A stretch of 64,000 nucleotides of DNA from Mycobacterium sp. (GTDB taxonomy: Bacteria > Actinomycetota > Actinomycetes > Mycobacteriales > Mycobacteriaceae): positions 62,001 to 126,000 of the forward strand of contig NZ_JASBVP010000011.1 in the NCBI RefSeq assembly GCF_029961025.1, given 5' to 3'. The notes under the pieces were generated by a model. That model made no database searches. It was not told the DNA's origin and saw nothing but the letters and a program-made list of their open reading frames with translations. Below, piece after piece: positions 1-9,850 of this stretch. The translations under genes and the position numbers were made by a program. Position 1 is the stretch's first letter. Every line of letters starts with the position of its first letter.

Positions 1-219
1 CTGGGAAAACACCCGCTCGATAGCGAGCACGTCGGGATGATGGGTGTCCAGCCAGTGCTCGACGGCGTCGCTGATGACCATCAGCCGCCGTGACACCGGC
101 ACGTCTGCGGGCGTGTAGACCACGTCGACGTCCAGGGCGATGACCTGGCGGCCGCGCCCGGACTCGACCACCGACAGCCCGCAGCGTGTCAAGCCGGGGT
201 CGACTCCCATCACCCGCAC
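1..219 (-). CDS. ruvC: Holliday junction resolvase RuvC, N-terminal part (3' end outside window)
   Basis: RuvC is the endonuclease of the RuvABC branch-migration complex and cuts Holliday junctions in the cytoplasm. Only the first 73 codons are in the window. Read from a GTG at 219, the protein begins [19 protein letters not shown], where the Asp of GVDPG is the first catalytic acid of the RNase H-like fold; the segment ending in IERVFSQ carries the second acid (Glu). Coding runs off the left edge in frame. In M. tuberculosis ruvC (Rv2594c) is separated from yebC (Rv2603c) by several genes; here only about 110 bases lie between them, so that block is missing or elsewhere. Identification is firm. 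Confidence 0.93.
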   Translation of the reverse strand, partial: MRVMGVDPGLTRCGLSVVESGRGRQVIALDVDVVYTPADVPVSRRLMVISDAVEHWLDTHHPDVLAIERVFSQ

Positions 220-332
220 GTCAACCTCCCATGATGCCGAACTCTTGTTCGAGAGCCTAGCGTGCGGGGCCGACGCCGGCCGGCAGGACACGCGCCGGTG
301 TTCACATTCGATGGTGTGTCGAGCCGGTGCGC

Positions 333-1088
333 TCAGTCCTCCTCCAGCGCGGCCAGCACCTCGTCGGACACCTCGACATTGGTCCACACGTTTTGCACGT
401 CGTCGCTGTCTTCGAGCGCTTCGACGAGCCGGAACACCTTTCGGGCTCCCTCGAGGTCCACGGGCACACTGACCGACGGCTGAAAGCTCGCCTCCGCCGA
501 CTCGTAGTCGATCCCGGCGTTTTGCAGCGCGGTCCGCACGGCGACCAGATCACCCGGCTCGGAAATGATTTCGAAGCTGTCCCCCAGATCGTTGACTTCC
601 TCGGCACCGGCATCCAGCACCGCTGCCAGCACGTCGTCCTCGGTCAGGCCGTTCTTTTCCAAGACGACCACGCCCTTGCGGGCGAACAGGTACGACACCG
701 ACCCGGGATCGGCCATCGTGCCGCCGTTGCGGGTCATCGCCACCCGCACCTCGCTTGCGGCCCGGTTGCGGTTGTCGGTCAGGCACTCGATGAGCACCGC
801 CACCCCGTTGGGGGCGTAGCCCTCGTAGATGATGGTCTGATAGTCGGCGCCGCCGGCCTCTTCGCCGGCGCCCCGCCGACGGGCCCGCTCGATGTTCTCG
901 TTGGGCACCGAACTCTTCTTGGCCTTTTGGATGGCGTCGTACAGTGTCGGGTTGCCCGCCGGGTCACCGCCACCGACACGGGCCGCGACCTCGATGTTCT
1001 TGATCAGCCGGGCGAACATCTTCCCGCGGCGAGCGTCGATGACGGCCTTCTTGTGCTTGGTGGTGGCCCACTTGGAATGGCCGCTCAT
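333..1088 (-). CDS. yebC: YebC/PmpR family protein (Rv2603c-like)
   Basis: A 251-residue YebC/TACO1-family protein, the usual length. The start [14 protein letters not shown] and the nearby [18 protein letters not shown] are the family's hallmark N-terminus, followed by the NPTLYDAI and NIERARRRG segments and an acidic C-terminus. Family members have been described as DNA-binding regulators and, more recently, as ribosome-associated factors that help translation of difficult motifs; which applies here cannot be read from sequence. It lies on the same strand as ruvC and the pdxT group, the classical bacterial yebC-ruvC neighbourhood. Start chosen at the conserved MSGHSKW. Confidence 0.95.
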   Translation of the reverse strand: MSGHSKWATTKHKKAVIDARRGKMFARLIKNIEVAARVGGGDPAGNPTLYDAIQKAKKSSVPNENIERARRRGAGEEAGGADYQTIIYEGYAPNGVAVLIECLTDNRNRAASEVRVAMTRNGGTMADPGSVSYLFARKGVVVLEKNGLTEDDVLAAVLDAGAEEVNDLGDSFEIISEPGDLVAVRTALQNAGIDYESAEASFQPSVSVPVDLEGARKVFRLVEALEDSDDVQNVWTNVEVSDEVLAALEED

Positions 1089-1184
1089 CGCCGTCCTATC
1101 TCACATCCCTGTGCGTATCCCTGGCCAGACGAGTCTACGTGGGGGGCAGGGCAGCGGTTGTCGGGCCGTGAGCCGGGCGCGCCG

Positions 1185-1781
1185 CTACGCCTTGCCGGTG
1201 ACGATGTCGACGAACAGCCGGTGAATGCGCCGATCACCGGTCATCTCCGGGTGAAAGGCGGTGGCCAGCATCGGGCCCTGCCGCACCGCAACGATGTGCC
1301 CGCCGGCACGGGCCAGCACCCGTACCTGTGGGCCGACGCGTTCGACCCATGGTGCGCGGATGAACACCGCCCGCACCGGGGCCGATAGCCCCGCGAACGT
1401 GATATCGCCTTCAAACGAGTCGACCTGCCGTCCGAAGGCGTTGCGCCGCACCGTCATGTCGATGGCGTGCAGCGGCACCGCCTCCCGGCCGGCCGCGCCC
1501 GCGTCGAGGATCTCGTCGGCCAGCAGGATCATCCCGGCGCACACCCCGAACGCGGGTAACCCGTCGGCCAGCCGGTCCCGCAGCGGCTCCAGCAGGCCGA
1601 GCTCTCGCAGCAGATGGCTCATCGTCGTCGACTCCCCACCGGGGATCACCAGCGCATCCACGGTGTCGATCTCACCGCGGCGGCGCACCGGCGTCGGCTG
1701 CGCACCGGCTTCCCCGAGTGCCGCCAGATGCTCCCGGGTGTCCCCCTGCAGGGCCAGCACCCCGATCCGCGGTGTGCTCAC
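1185..1781 (-). CDS. pdxT: Pyridoxal 5'-phosphate synthase glutaminase subunit PdxT
   Basis: Class I glutaminase that hydrolyses glutamine and channels ammonia to PdxS for DXP-independent PLP synthesis. The 198 residues show the oxyanion segment PGGES (about 48-52), nucleophile Cys81 in FGVCAGM, and the His177/Glu179 pair in FHPEM, completing the Cys-His-Glu triad. It is the last gene of the pdxS-tesB-pdxT run (Rv2606c-Rv2604c order) and starts 7 bases after the thioesterase stop, so co-transcription is likely. All catalytic residues are present. Confidence 0.96.
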   Translation of the reverse strand: MSTPRIGVLALQGDTREHLAALGEAGAQPTPVRRRGEIDTVDALVIPGGESTTMSHLLRELGLLEPLRDRLADGLPAFGVCAGMILLADEILDAGAAGREAVPLHAIDMTVRRNAFGRQVDSFEGDITFAGLSAPVRAVFIRAPWVERVGPQVRVLARAGGHIVAVRQGPMLATAFHPEMTGDRRIHRLFVDIVTGKA

Positions 1782-1788
1782 GGCGCGC

Positions 1789-2634
1789 TCACCGCGTCGG
1801 GGGCCGGTAATCCCGCGGGTAGCGGGTCAGGCCCTCCTGCATCACCGCCGCGACCAGCTGGCCGTGCGGGTTGAAGATCGTGCCCTGGGTGAGCGCACGG
1901 CCACCGCAGGCCGACGGCGAAGACTGGTCGTAGAGCAGCCATTCGTCGGCCCGGAACGGGCGCATGAACCACATCGCGTGATCCAGCGACGCCACCTGCA
2001 GGTGGTGTCGCTCCTCCAGGTGGTTGACCTGCGCCGATCCCAGCAATGTCAGGTCGCTCATGTAGGCGAGCGCGCAGATGTGCAGCACCGGGTCGTCGGG
2101 CAAGCGATCGCGGTGCCGGAACCACACCTGCTGCTGGGAGGCTTTTCCGGGCAACCTCACCAGGCGCGGCTGCGGCACGATCCGGACATCCCATTCGTCG
2201 AACTGGCTCAAGCCCGCGCCGTTGAACACCTTCATAGAACTCAATCCCGGCAGGTCGTCCGGTGGTGGCGCCGCGGGCATCGCATCCTGGTGCTCGATGC
2301 CGCGCTGTTCGGTCTGAAACGACGCCGACATCGAGAAAACGCTCTGCCCGTGCTGGATCGCATTGACCCGCCGAGTGCAAAACGACGCGCCGTCGCGGAT
2401 GCGTTCGATAAGAAAAACCGTGGGCGCCTTGGCATCTCCGGGGCGCAGAAAGTAACCGTGCAGCGAGTGGACGTGATAGCGAGGATCAACGGTGCGAACC
2501 GCGGAGACCAGCGCCTGGCCGGCGACGTGCCCGCCGAAGGTGCGTTGCCAATTATCCGACTCCGGGCTGAACACCCGCCCGCGGTAGATGTTGACCTCGA
2601 GTTGCTCGAGATCAAGAATCTCCTCGATCGACAT
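1789..2634 (-). CDS. tesB: Acyl-CoA thioesterase II (TesB2, Rv2605c-like)
   Basis: A 281-residue double-hotdog thioesterase that hydrolyses acyl-CoA to free acid and CoA in the cytosol. The first hotdog begins with [24 protein letters not shown], and the second carries MSDLTLLGS and the [21 protein letters not shown] segment typical of TesB. The gene sits between pdxS and pdxT, an arrangement conserved in mycobacteria though the reaction has no obvious link to vitamin B6. Length matches the family. Physiological substrate unknown. Confidence 0.92.
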   Translation of the reverse strand: MSIEEILDLEQLEVNIYRGRVFSPESDNWQRTFGGHVAGQALVSAVRTVDPRYHVHSLHGYFLRPGDAKAPTVFLIERIRDGASFCTRRVNAIQHGQSVFSMSASFQTEQRGIEHQDAMPAAPPPDDLPGLSSMKVFNGAGLSQFDEWDVRIVPQPRLVRLPGKASQQQVWFRHRDRLPDDPVLHICALAYMSDLTLLGSAQVNHLEERHHLQVASLDHAMWFMRPFRADEWLLYDQSSPSACGGRALTQGTIFNPHGQLVAAVMQEGLTRYPRDYRPPTR

Positions 2635-2643
2635 GCAGGGTGT

Positions 2644-3555
2644 CTACCAGCCACGCTCGGCGAGCCGCTGGCCCGTGGCGATCTCGGCCACGTTCGTGCC
2701 CACCATGGGCTCGCCCAGCCCGCGCGACACCTTCGCCAGCACCTCCGGGTCGTCGTAGAAGGTGGTGGCCTTGACGATGGCGGCGGCCCGCGCCGCCGGA
2801 TCGCCGGACTTGAAGATTCCGGAGCCGACGAAGACACCCTCGGCGCCCAGTTGCATCATCATGGCAGCGTCGGCGGGAGTGGCGATGCCGCCCGCGCAGA
2901 ACAGCGTGACCGGCAGCTTCCCGGCCCGGGCCACTTCGACGACCAGCTCATGGGGGGCTTGCAATTCCTTAGCGGCCGCGAACAACTCGTCTTCGGATAG
3001 CGAGGTCAGGCGGCGGATTTCACCGCTGATGGCCCGCATGTGCCTGGTCGCGTTGGAGATGTCGCCGGTTCCGGCCTCACCCTTGGAGCGAATCATCGCC
3101 GCACCCTCGCTGATCCGGCGCAGCGCCTCACCGAGGTTGGTCGCGCCGCAGACGAACGGCACCGTGAACTTCCACTTGTCGATGTGATGCGTGTAGTCGG
3201 CGGGAGTCAGCACCTCGGATTCGTCGATGTAGTCCACGCCCAGGGTTTGCAGAATCTGCGCCTCAACGAAGTGACCGATACGCACCTTGGCCATCACCGG
3301 GATGGTGACGGCGTTGATGATGCCTTCGATCAGATCCGGGTCGCTCATCCGGGCGACGCCCCCCTGGGCGCGGATATCGGCGGGTACCCGTTCCAGCGCC
3401 ATCACCGCCACCGCGCCGGCGCCCTCGGCGATGCGGGCCTGCTCGGGGGTGACGACGTCCATGATCACGCCGCCCTTGAGCATTTCGGCCATGCCACGCT
3501 TGACCCGCGCGGTTCCTATTTGCCCGGCGCCGGTTGCGGAAGCGGCGGTGTCCAC
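2644..3555 (-). CDS. pdxS: Pyridoxal 5'-phosphate synthase lyase subunit PdxS
   Basis: Builds PLP from ribose 5-phosphate, glyceraldehyde 3-phosphate and ammonia delivered by PdxT, in a dodecameric TIM-barrel complex. The 303 residues contain [20 protein letters not shown] at the N-terminus, Schiff-base Lys90 in [10 protein letters not shown], the second-site segment [11 protein letters not shown], and the C-terminal FVGSGIFKS phosphate loop. It is first in the pdxS-tesB-pdxT operon. In M. tuberculosis the oxidase pdxH (Rv2607) lies just upstream on the opposite strand; no pdxH is found here. Confidence 0.97.
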   Translation of the reverse strand: MDTAASATGAGQIGTARVKRGMAEMLKGGVIMDVVTPEQARIAEGAGAVAVMALERVPADIRAQGGVARMSDPDLIEGIINAVTIPVMAKVRIGHFVEAQILQTLGVDYIDESEVLTPADYTHHIDKWKFTVPFVCGATNLGEALRRISEGAAMIRSKGEAGTGDISNATRHMRAISGEIRRLTSLSEDELFAAAKELQAPHELVVEVARAGKLPVTLFCAGGIATPADAAMMMQLGAEGVFVGSGIFKSGDPAARAAAIVKATTFYDDPEVLAKVSRGLGEPMVGTNVAEIATGQRLAERGW

Positions 3556-3861
3556 TGCTGGCTCTCCTTCAATTTGGTCCCGATCAAGTTTAGTGGTGAG
3601 CGGGAAAACGAGTTTTCCGGCCGCTCCCGAAGCGATGGTGGCGCACTCGCGCCGCGGCTCGCACCGGGCAGCCGGGCCGGTCCCGGAACCCCGCTGTCTT
3701 TGCCGATTTCGGTGAAAGCCGGGCTGGTGTGGTGCTAAATCTCTATTGGGCTGTCTTGGGCTCTATTGGGCTGAGCGGCAGCCCGGGGTGTCGGTGTGCG
3801 CCGTCGGGTGACCACCCAAGCCGCGAAGCGGCGGGACCAACCCGGTTGAGGAGGGATCGGG
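3556..3861. other. Intergenic region between pdxS and PPE
   Basis: About 306 bases between divergent pdxS and the PPE gene. No credible gene is present: there is no pdxH, although M. tuberculosis has it at this place. It must hold both promoters. A 13-base direct repeat with 20-base period lies at 3741-3773, and a purine-rich ribosome binding site (GAGGAGGGA) precedes the PPE start. Confidence 0.6.
3741..3773. repeat. Direct repeat, 13 bp at 20-bp period
   Basis: CTCTATTGGGCTG occurs at 3741-3753 and again at 3761-3773, with a further partial TTGGGCT between them. The 20-base spacing is two helical turns, which would suit a dimeric DNA-binding protein about 90-120 bases upstream of the PPE start, but nothing else identifies a regulator. 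Confidence 0.6.
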
Positions 3862-4986
3862 ATGTTGGCGGATTTCGCGCTGTTGCCGCCGGAGATCAAC
3901 TCCGGCCTGATGTACACCGGTCCGGGTGCCGGTCCGATGCTGGCCGCCGCGGCCGCCTGGCAGGGGTTGGCCGCCGAGCTGGGGTGGGCGGCGTCCTCGT
4001 TTGCCGCGGTGGTCGCGGGACTGACCGGCGGTCCGTGGCTGGGTCCGGCGTCGGTAGCGATGGCGGCCGCGGCCAGCCCCTACGTGACGTGGTTGACGAC
4101 GACCGCGATCCAGGCCGAGCAGGCATCCGCCCAGATCATGGCCGCGGCGGCCGCCTACGAGGCGGCGTTCGCGATGACGGTTCCCCCGGCGGTGATCGCG
4201 GCCAACCGCGCGCAATTGCTGGCGCTGACCGCCACCAACTTTTTCGGCCAGAACACCCCGGCGATAATGGCCACCGAGGCCCAGTACCTGCAGATGTGGG
4301 CCCAGGACGCCGCCGCGATGTCGGGCTACAACGCCGGCACGTTGGCGGCGACCGCCCGGTTGACGCCGTTCGATGAGCCTCCCGACGGGCCGGCCGGGAC
4401 GGCGGCCCGCGGCGCCGCGCAGGCCGCGGCGGCGGTGGCATCGACCCGGGCGCAATCCGTCCTGTCAACCGCGTCGCAGCCGCTCAGCGCGGTGCCCCAG
4501 CCGCTGGAGTTCGCCTCGTCACCGACGTCCGGGCTGTCCTCACTGGGCATGCTCTCGACGCCCGCCGAGTTTGCGATGTCCCCGATGAGCATGCTCATGA
4601 GCCCGCTGGCAAGCGGTTCCAACCCGCTGACGAGCGCCGCCGGCGCCGGTGTCCCCGGCATTGGCGCGGCCCTGGCCTCCGAGACCGGCCCGAGTTGGAG
4701 CGCATTGGGCCCGACGCGGCTGGGCGCCCCCGCGGTGTCGGCGGGTCTGGGTCGGGCGGGCTCGATCGGAGCGCTGTCGGTGCCACCGAGTTGGACCGGC
4801 GCCCCCGCACCCGCGGCGACGCCGGCTCCCCCGGCCGCCGGGCCGCCCGGTGCCGGGGTGGGCCAGGTTGCCACCGGCTTGCCGAGAATGCCGCTTCAGC
4901 CCCCGACCGGTCCGGCCGCCCGGGGGGCCCCGGCGGTCGCGGCCCCCCGGGGTCCGGGTGTGATACCGCGGGTGGTGGTCGGCTAG
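3862..4986 (+). CDS. PPE family protein, PPE-SVP subgroup
   Basis: A 374-residue PPE protein, a mycobacterial type VII (ESX) secretion substrate. Residues 1-180 form the PPE domain: the start has [10 protein letters not shown], and WxG occurs as GGPWLGPAS. The C-terminal part carries GALSVPPSW, the GxxSVPxxW signature of the SVP subgroup, then a Pro/Ala/Gly-rich tail. A strong ribosome binding site (GAGGAGG) precedes the ATG. It occupies the position of M. tuberculosis PPE42 (Rv2608) but lacks that protein's C-terminal hydrolase, which here is in the next gene fused to a PE domain. PPE proteins usually pair with a PE and an EspG chaperone; here the PE gene follows rather than precedes. Confidence 0.93.
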   Translation: MLADFALLPPEINSGLMYTGPGAGPMLAAAAAWQGLAAELGWAASSFAAVVAGLTGGPWLGPASVAMAAAASPYVTWLTTTAIQAEQASAQIMAAAAAYEAAFAMTVPPAVIAANRAQLLALTATNFFGQNTPAIMATEAQYLQMWAQDAAAMSGYNAGTLAATARLTPFDEPPDGPAGTAARGAAQAAAAVASTRAQSVLSTASQPLSAVPQPLEFASSPTSGLSSLGMLSTPAEFAMSPMSMLMSPLASGSNPLTSAAGAGVPGIGAALASETGPSWSALGPTRLGAPAVSAGLGRAGSIGALSVPPSWTGAPAPAATPAPPAAGPPGAGVGQVATGLPRMPLQPPTGPAARGAPAVAAPRGPGVIPRVVVG

Positions 4987-5002
4987 TCAAGCGGAGCAGG
5001 CG

Positions 5003-6619
5003 ATGTCGTTCGTTCTCACCACCCCGGAGTTGCTCACCGCGGCCGCCGGTGATGTGCAGGGGATCGGCGCGGCGATCGCCGCCGCGAACGCGGCCGCGGC
5101 CGCCCCCACAACCGGGGTGCTGCCCCCGGCTGCGGATCCGGTGTCGGCGCGCACCGCGGCGCTGTTTTCCGCCTACGCCCAGCGTTATCAGGCGCTCAGC
5201 GCCCGCGCGGCGGCGTTTCATCATCGGTTCGCGCAAACCTTGGCCGCCGGAGGGGAGTCGTACGCGGAATCCGAGGCCGCCAACACGGCCGCGACCCGAC
5301 TGACGTCTCCACTCCCGTCGCAGCACCTCGCTTCCCCGGGATCGTTGGGTCATCCGGGCAGCGGCACCCCCACCACCGCAACCTTGGGCAACAGCACCGG
5401 GGCCAATCAAATCCTGGCCCGCGCCACCGTCGGCGGTCAAAATCCCGGGACGGCAAACCCCGCCGGGCGACCCGTCACCGGCGGCGTTCCCGGCGGCCAG
5501 AACATCGGCGTCCAGGCGGCTCACCCGGGTACCCTCGCGGGCCGGGTGCACGGGTTCAATTCGGCCGCCGGCAACGGAAGCACCCCAGACCCTGGAACCG
5601 CCCACGCCGCGGCCCGGACCACGGCGACCTCGACAACCTCGACTGCCTCGACGGGGACCTCGACGTCACCGGACGACGTTGCGCTGATCATGGGCGGCAC
5701 CGGTAACCCGCAACCCAGCCCCGGCTACGTCAACGCCGTCTACGTGCGCTACATCCAACCCTATTATCCCGGCTACACCCCGGAGGGGCTGTACACCCCC
5801 GAGCAGTTCTGGCCGGTTACCGGCCTCACCAGCGAGACCTTCGGTCAGTCGGTCCGCCAGGGCGTCCAGCTGCTGAACAACGCGATCATGACGCAGATCG
5901 GCGAGGGCCATCACGTCATCGTGGTGGGCTATTCCCAGAGCGCCACGATAGCCACCATCGAGATGCGTCATCTCGACGCCCTGCCGGCCAACCTGCGGCC
6001 GAGTCCCAGCATGCTGCGATTTGTGTTGCTGGCCGACCCGAACAATCCCAATGGCGGCGTCCTCGAACGTTTCCATGGCCTCTACATCCCGGTCCTCAAT
6101 GTGCATTTCAATGGCGCTACGCCGCCGAATACGCCTTATCCGACAACAATCTACACATTCCAATACGATCCTTTCGCCGACTTCCCGCAGTACCCGATCG
6201 ATATCCCGGCGGACCTGAACGCACTTTTAGGCGTCTATTCTGTGCACACCGCATATCCGAGCCTTTCTCCCGCAGAAATTGCTTCCGCCATTAAAGAAAC
6301 TTTCGATATGACTACCTATTACCTGATTCCCAACCCGAACCCGCCGCTGGTACAGCTGCTGCGCCAGATCGGTGTGCCCTCACCGATCGTCGACCTGATC
6401 CAGCCCTTCCTTCGGGGGATCATCGACCTGGGCTACGGGACCGGGCCCGCCTATGTTCCCACCCCGGCCCAGTTGTTCCCGTTGCCCCCGCACCTCGGCC
6501 TGTTCAATGCGGCCGGCGGTCTCAGCGTTGGCGCCGCGGTGGGAATACCGGACCCGCTGGCCGCGGGATTGTCCCCGTCGGCCGAACTTCCGCACGTCCT
6601 GGAGCCGGGTTTGGTGTAG
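5003..6619 (+). CDS. PE domain fused to PE-PPE serine hydrolase
   Basis: A 538-residue protein with an N-terminal PE domain (about 1-95, MSFVLTTPELLTAAAGDV..., YAESEAANT near its end), a Gly/Thr/Asn-rich linker (about 100-220) and a PE-PPE alpha/beta-hydrolase domain (about 225-490). Nucleophile motif GYSQS is present, with later Asp (QYDPFADFPQYP) and His (YSVHTAYPS) as plausible triad members. Such proteins are ESX-secreted lipases or esterases. It starts 16 bases after the PPE stop, so the two are probably co-transcribed and may be co-exported. The stretch around 6060-6330 is visibly less GC-rich than its surroundings. Substrate unknown. Confidence 0.9.
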   Translation: MSFVLTTPELLTAAAGDVQGIGAAIAAANAAAAAPTTGVLPPAADPVSARTAALFSAYAQRYQALSARAAAFHHRFAQTLAAGGESYAESEAANTAATRLTSPLPSQHLASPGSLGHPGSGTPTTATLGNSTGANQILARATVGGQNPGTANPAGRPVTGGVPGGQNIGVQAAHPGTLAGRVHGFNSAAGNGSTPDPGTAHAAARTTATSTTSTASTGTSTSPDDVALIMGGTGNPQPSPGYVNAVYVRYIQPYYPGYTPEGLYTPEQFWPVTGLTSETFGQSVRQGVQLLNNAIMTQIGEGHHVIVVGYSQSATIATIEMRHLDALPANLRPSPSMLRFVLLADPNNPNGGVLERFHGLYIPVLNVHFNGATPPNTPYPTTIYTFQYDPFADFPQYPIDIPADLNALLGVYSVHTAYPSLSPAEIASAIKETFDMTTYYLIPNPNPPLVQLLRQIGVPSPIVDLIQPFLRGIIDLGYGTGPAYVPTPAQLFPLPPHLGLFNAAGGLSVGAAVGIPDPLAAGLSPSAELPHVLEPGLV

Positions 6620-6654
6620 CTCAGGTTTACCTCCGGTCCTGGCGGGCGGCGGCG

Positions 6655-7707
6655 TCAGCGGATGGACTGCAACTCGCGCGGCGGACCGGGTATCTCCCGA
6701 TCGGCCAGCGCGTTCGCGTCGGCAAGCAGTTCGGAGAGCTGCAGCGGATACACGGTTTCCCCGGCAGCGACCAGTTCGGCGATGTCGGCGGCGTGGCACC
6801 AGCGCGAGCCGTGGATGTAGTGGCGCTCCAGATCGGTGCGCCCCGCCGGCGACGGCTCGAACCGCCGGGTGCGGTACACGAAGAAGAACTCCCGGCTGTC
6901 CAGCACCGAGCCGTTGAACTCGAAGACCGCGTCGCGCCGCCAGATCGGCCCGATCATCTCGGTGGGCTCGACCCGTAAACCGGTCTCTTCGGCCAACTCT
7001 CGCGCAGCGGCTTGGGCCAGCCGCTCGCCGGGCCGCACCCGCCCGCCGACGGTGAACCACCATCTGGGCGCGGCGCCATCGGTCACCGAGGGATCCGAAC
7101 CGCACAGCAACAGCACCGCGCCCGTCTCGTCGAGCAACACCACGCGCGCAGAGGTGCGCTGGCTGGACACGCCATGGTCCGCGTGCGCCAGCGCATATGA
7201 TCGTTCGGCGATCTCGAAATAGCTTGGCAGCGCGGCGGTTCCACCCAACCGCAAGAGGCGCACCAGGGGTCGTTCGCGCAGGGCCAGGGTGTCGCGGACG
7301 GCGTCGTTGTGGAATCGGCGGGCCAGCAGCACCCGCGCTTCGGCGTCGGCCAGCTCGGCGACCAGCGCCGACGGCAGCGTCGCCGGGTCGATCATCGCCA
7401 GGGCGCCCGACAGCTCGTTTTCCGCCGCCTCCCGCGCCTGCCGGGGGGCGCGCTCGGCGGCGTCGGCCAGCGCCACCAACCGTCTGCCTTGCGGGCTGGA
7501 GTGTCCGGTGCCGTAGACATCGGCCGCTATCGCCCGGGCCACGACGGCGCGCCGCGCCAGCGCGGCGTCCAGCGCCTGCCAGGACAGGTCATAGCGAACG
7601 TGCAGCCGGTCCAGGCGGTTGGCCGTCTGATACACCCAGGCGACCATCACCGCCAGCACGGCGACCAGCACGATGATCCCGAAGACGGCGAGGTCCAGCC
7701 ACGTCAT
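6655..7707 (-). CDS. Membrane-anchored Nudix hydrolase (Rv2609c-like)
   Basis: A 350-residue protein with one N-terminal transmembrane helix (about 5-25), a helical middle region, and a C-terminal Nudix domain. The Nudix box G-x5-E-x7-R-E-x2-E-E is visible in GERLAQAAARELAEETGL. Nudix enzymes hydrolyse nucleoside diphosphates linked to another moiety; the substrate here is unknown. It is the last gene of the pgsA-patA-pimA run, sharing one base with the pimA stop/start, a position conserved with M. tuberculosis. The membrane anchor fits a role close to phosphatidylinositol mannoside synthesis. Confidence 0.9.
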   Translation of the reverse strand: MTWLDLAVFGIIVLVAVLAVMVAWVYQTANRLDRLHVRYDLSWQALDAALARRAVVARAIAADVYGTGHSSPQGRRLVALADAAERAPRQAREAAENELSGALAMIDPATLPSALVAELADAEARVLLARRFHNDAVRDTLALRERPLVRLLRLGGTAALPSYFEIAERSYALAHADHGVSSQRTSARVVLLDETGAVLLLCGSDPSVTDGAAPRWWFTVGGRVRPGERLAQAAARELAEETGLRVEPTEMIGPIWRRDAVFEFNGSVLDSREFFFVYRTRRFEPSPAGRTDLERHYIHGSRWCHAADIAELVAAGETVYPLQLSELLADANALADREIPGPPRELQSIR

Positions 7708-8831
7708 CAGCCCGCCACCCGCACCTTGCTGCCCGACCGGGCGACGGTCTCATACACCCGGATGATCTGGCCGGCCACCACCGACCAGTCGTAGTGGCGC
7801 ACCGCGACGGCACCGGCCCGGACGTAACGCTCCCGCAGGATGTCGTTTTCCAGCACCTCGATCAGCCCGGCGGCCAACGCGGCGCTGTCGTCGACCGCTA
7901 CCAGCTTTCCCGCCGCGCCGTCACACAACACCCGCCGGAAGGCGTGCAGATCGCTGGCCACCACGGCGGTTCCGGCCGCCATCGCCTCGACCAGCACGAT
8001 GCCGAAGCTCTCCCCGCCGGTGTTGGGCGCACAGTAGACGTCGGCGCTGCGCATCGCCGACGCCTTGCCGGCATCGTCGATTTGCCCGAGGAAGCGCAGG
8101 TGGCCCCTCAATCGTCCGGCCTGGCTGCGTAATTGATCCTGGTCGCCACGACCGACGATCAGCAGTTCCAGATCGGGAAAACGCTCTACCACGCGGGGCA
8201 GGGCGGCCAGCAGCACGGCCATGCCTTTGCGGGGCTCATCGTAGCGGCCCAAAAACAGCACCGTCTTGCCCGGCCGGGGGTATCCGGCCAGCCGGGGGGC
8301 CGAGGAGAAAAAGGCGACGTCGACCCCGTTGGGTATCTCCACCGCGTCGGAGCCCAGGGCCTCCATCTGCCAGCGCCGGGCCAAGTCGGACACCGCGATC
8401 CGGCCGACGATCTTTTCATGCCAGGGCCGCAGCACCCCCTGGAACACCGACAGCGTCAGCGATTTGGTGGTCGAGGTGTGAAATGTCGCCACGATCGGAC
8501 CCTCGGCCACCCGCAGGGCCCACATGGACAGGCTGGGAGCATTCGGCTCATGCAGGTGCAGCACGTCGAAATCGCCGTCGGCCAGCCAGCGCCTCACCTT
8601 GCGGTGGACCGCCGGGCTGAACTGCAGCCGGGCCACCGAGCCGTTGTAGGGAATCGGGACGGCCTTGCCCGCCGAGACGACGTAGTCGGGGAGCTTCACA
8701 TGCGGCGACGAGGGTGCCAGCACGCTGACGCTGTGCCCGCGAGCGCGCATCACCTCGGCCAACTGCAGCACGTGCGACTGCACCCCGCCCGGCACGTCGA
8801 ACGAGTACGGACACACCATGCCGATGCGCAT
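7707..8831 (-). CDS. pimA: Phosphatidylinositol alpha-mannosyltransferase PimA
   Basis: GT4 glycosyltransferase that moves mannose from GDP-Man to the 2-position of phosphatidyl-myo-inositol, the first step of PIM, LM and LAM synthesis at the inner face of the membrane. The 374 residues begin MRIGMVCPYSFDVPGGVQSHV (glycine loop), and the nucleotide-sugar site has EPRKGMAVLL and NTGGESFGIVLVEAMAAG with the E-x7-E pattern. Its ATG overlaps the patA stop by one base, so it is translationally coupled within the PIM operon. Length and order match Rv2610c. Confidence 0.97.
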   Translation of the reverse strand: MRIGMVCPYSFDVPGGVQSHVLQLAEVMRARGHSVSVLAPSSPHVKLPDYVVSAGKAVPIPYNGSVARLQFSPAVHRKVRRWLADGDFDVLHLHEPNAPSLSMWALRVAEGPIVATFHTSTTKSLTLSVFQGVLRPWHEKIVGRIAVSDLARRWQMEALGSDAVEIPNGVDVAFFSSAPRLAGYPRPGKTVLFLGRYDEPRKGMAVLLAALPRVVERFPDLELLIVGRGDQDQLRSQAGRLRGHLRFLGQIDDAGKASAMRSADVYCAPNTGGESFGIVLVEAMAAGTAVVASDLHAFRRVLCDGAAGKLVAVDDSAALAAGLIEVLENDILRERYVRAGAVAVRHYDWSVVAGQIIRVYETVARSGSKVRVAG

Positions 8832-9850
8832 CAGCCGTCCCCTAACCCGGCCCGCCCCTCATCCGGCCCGCTCGCCCCATCCCTTCCCGGGCCGTTGCCG
8901 CCCGCGTCGTCGCGCGGCTGGGCTAGATCGGCCAGCCACTGCGGCTGCAGCATATGCCAGTCGGCCGGGTGGGCGGCGATGTTCTTCGCGAACCGGTCCG
9001 CCAGCGCCTGCGTGATGACGGCGACGTCACCGCTGGCGCAGTCCAGCGCCGGAAACACCTCGAACCCCCAGCCCTCGTGGTGCCGCGAATCCTCGAACCA
9101 GCAATGCACCGGGAGCAACGCCGCCCCGGTTTCGATCGCCAGTTTCGCCGGCCCAGCCGGCATCCTGGTGGGCTCGCCGAAGAAATCGACTCGCACCCCG
9201 CTGCGGGTGAGGTCGCGCTCGGCCATCAGGCAGACCACCCGGTTCTCGCGCAGTCGCTCGCTCAGCAGCTCGAACGGCGGTCGCTTGCCGCCGGAGAGCG
9301 GTAACACCTCGAAACCCAGGCCCTCACGGTAGGCGATGAAACGCCGGTACAGCGACTCGGGTTTGAGCCGCTCGGCGACGGTGGTCGTGGGGCCGTGGGT
9401 CTGCACCAGCCACACCCCGGCCATATCCCAGTTGCCGCTGTGCGGCAATGCCAGCACCGCGCCGCGGCCGGCCGCCAGCGCGCCATCCAGGTGCTCCTTC
9501 CCGGCGACCGAGTCGTGCAGCTGCCGGGCCAGCTTGCGGTGGTCCATCGCCGGCAACCGGAACACCTCCCGCCAGTAGCGGGCGTAGGAGGCCAGCGAGG
9601 CCCGGATCAGCGTGTCGGGCACCTCCGTCGGTGCCACGCCGAGGACCCGGGCGAGGTTCTTGCGCAGCTGAATCGGGCCGCCGTTGCGGGCCGCGTAGCG
9701 GGCACCGGCGTTAAAGACACCGCGGGCAACGGATTCCGGCATGGCGCGCACCAGCATCCAGCCGGCCGCATACCCCCAATCGGTCACCGTGCCGCGCCAC
9801 CGGAAGCCGCCGGCAGCGGGCATGGTCAGACCCGCCGGCATCGAGATCAC
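8831..9850 (-). CDS. patA: PIM acyltransferase PatA (Rv2611c-like)
   Basis: Acyl-CoA dependent acyltransferase that adds a fatty acid to the mannose of PIM1/PIM2. From a GTG at 9850 the protein has 339 residues; the HSGNWD catalytic motif (H-x4-D) is at about 137-142, and the acidic AERDLTR segment is about 70 residues later. The open frame continues far upstream, but the GTG at 9850 overlaps the pgsA stop in the usual GTGA arrangement, and upstream residues do not look like PatA. The C-terminus is longer than a minimal PatA and rich in Gly/Asp. Cytoplasmic face of the inner membrane. Confidence 0.94.
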   Translation of the reverse strand: MISMPAGLTMPAAGGFRWRGTVTDWGYAAGWMLVRAMPESVARGVFNAGARYAARNGGPIQLRKNLARVLGVAPTEVPDTLIRASLASYARYWREVFRLPAMDHRKLARQLHDSVAGKEHLDGALAAGRGAVLALPHSGNWDMAGVWLVQTHGPTTTVAERLKPESLYRRFIAYREGLGFEVLPLSGGKRPPFELLSERLRENRVVCLMAERDLTRSGVRVDFFGEPTRMPAGPAKLAIETGAALLPVHCWFEDSRHHEGWGFEVFPALDCASGDVAVITQALADRFAKNIAAHPADWHMLQPQWLADLAQPRDDAGGNGPGRDGASGPDEGRAGLGDG

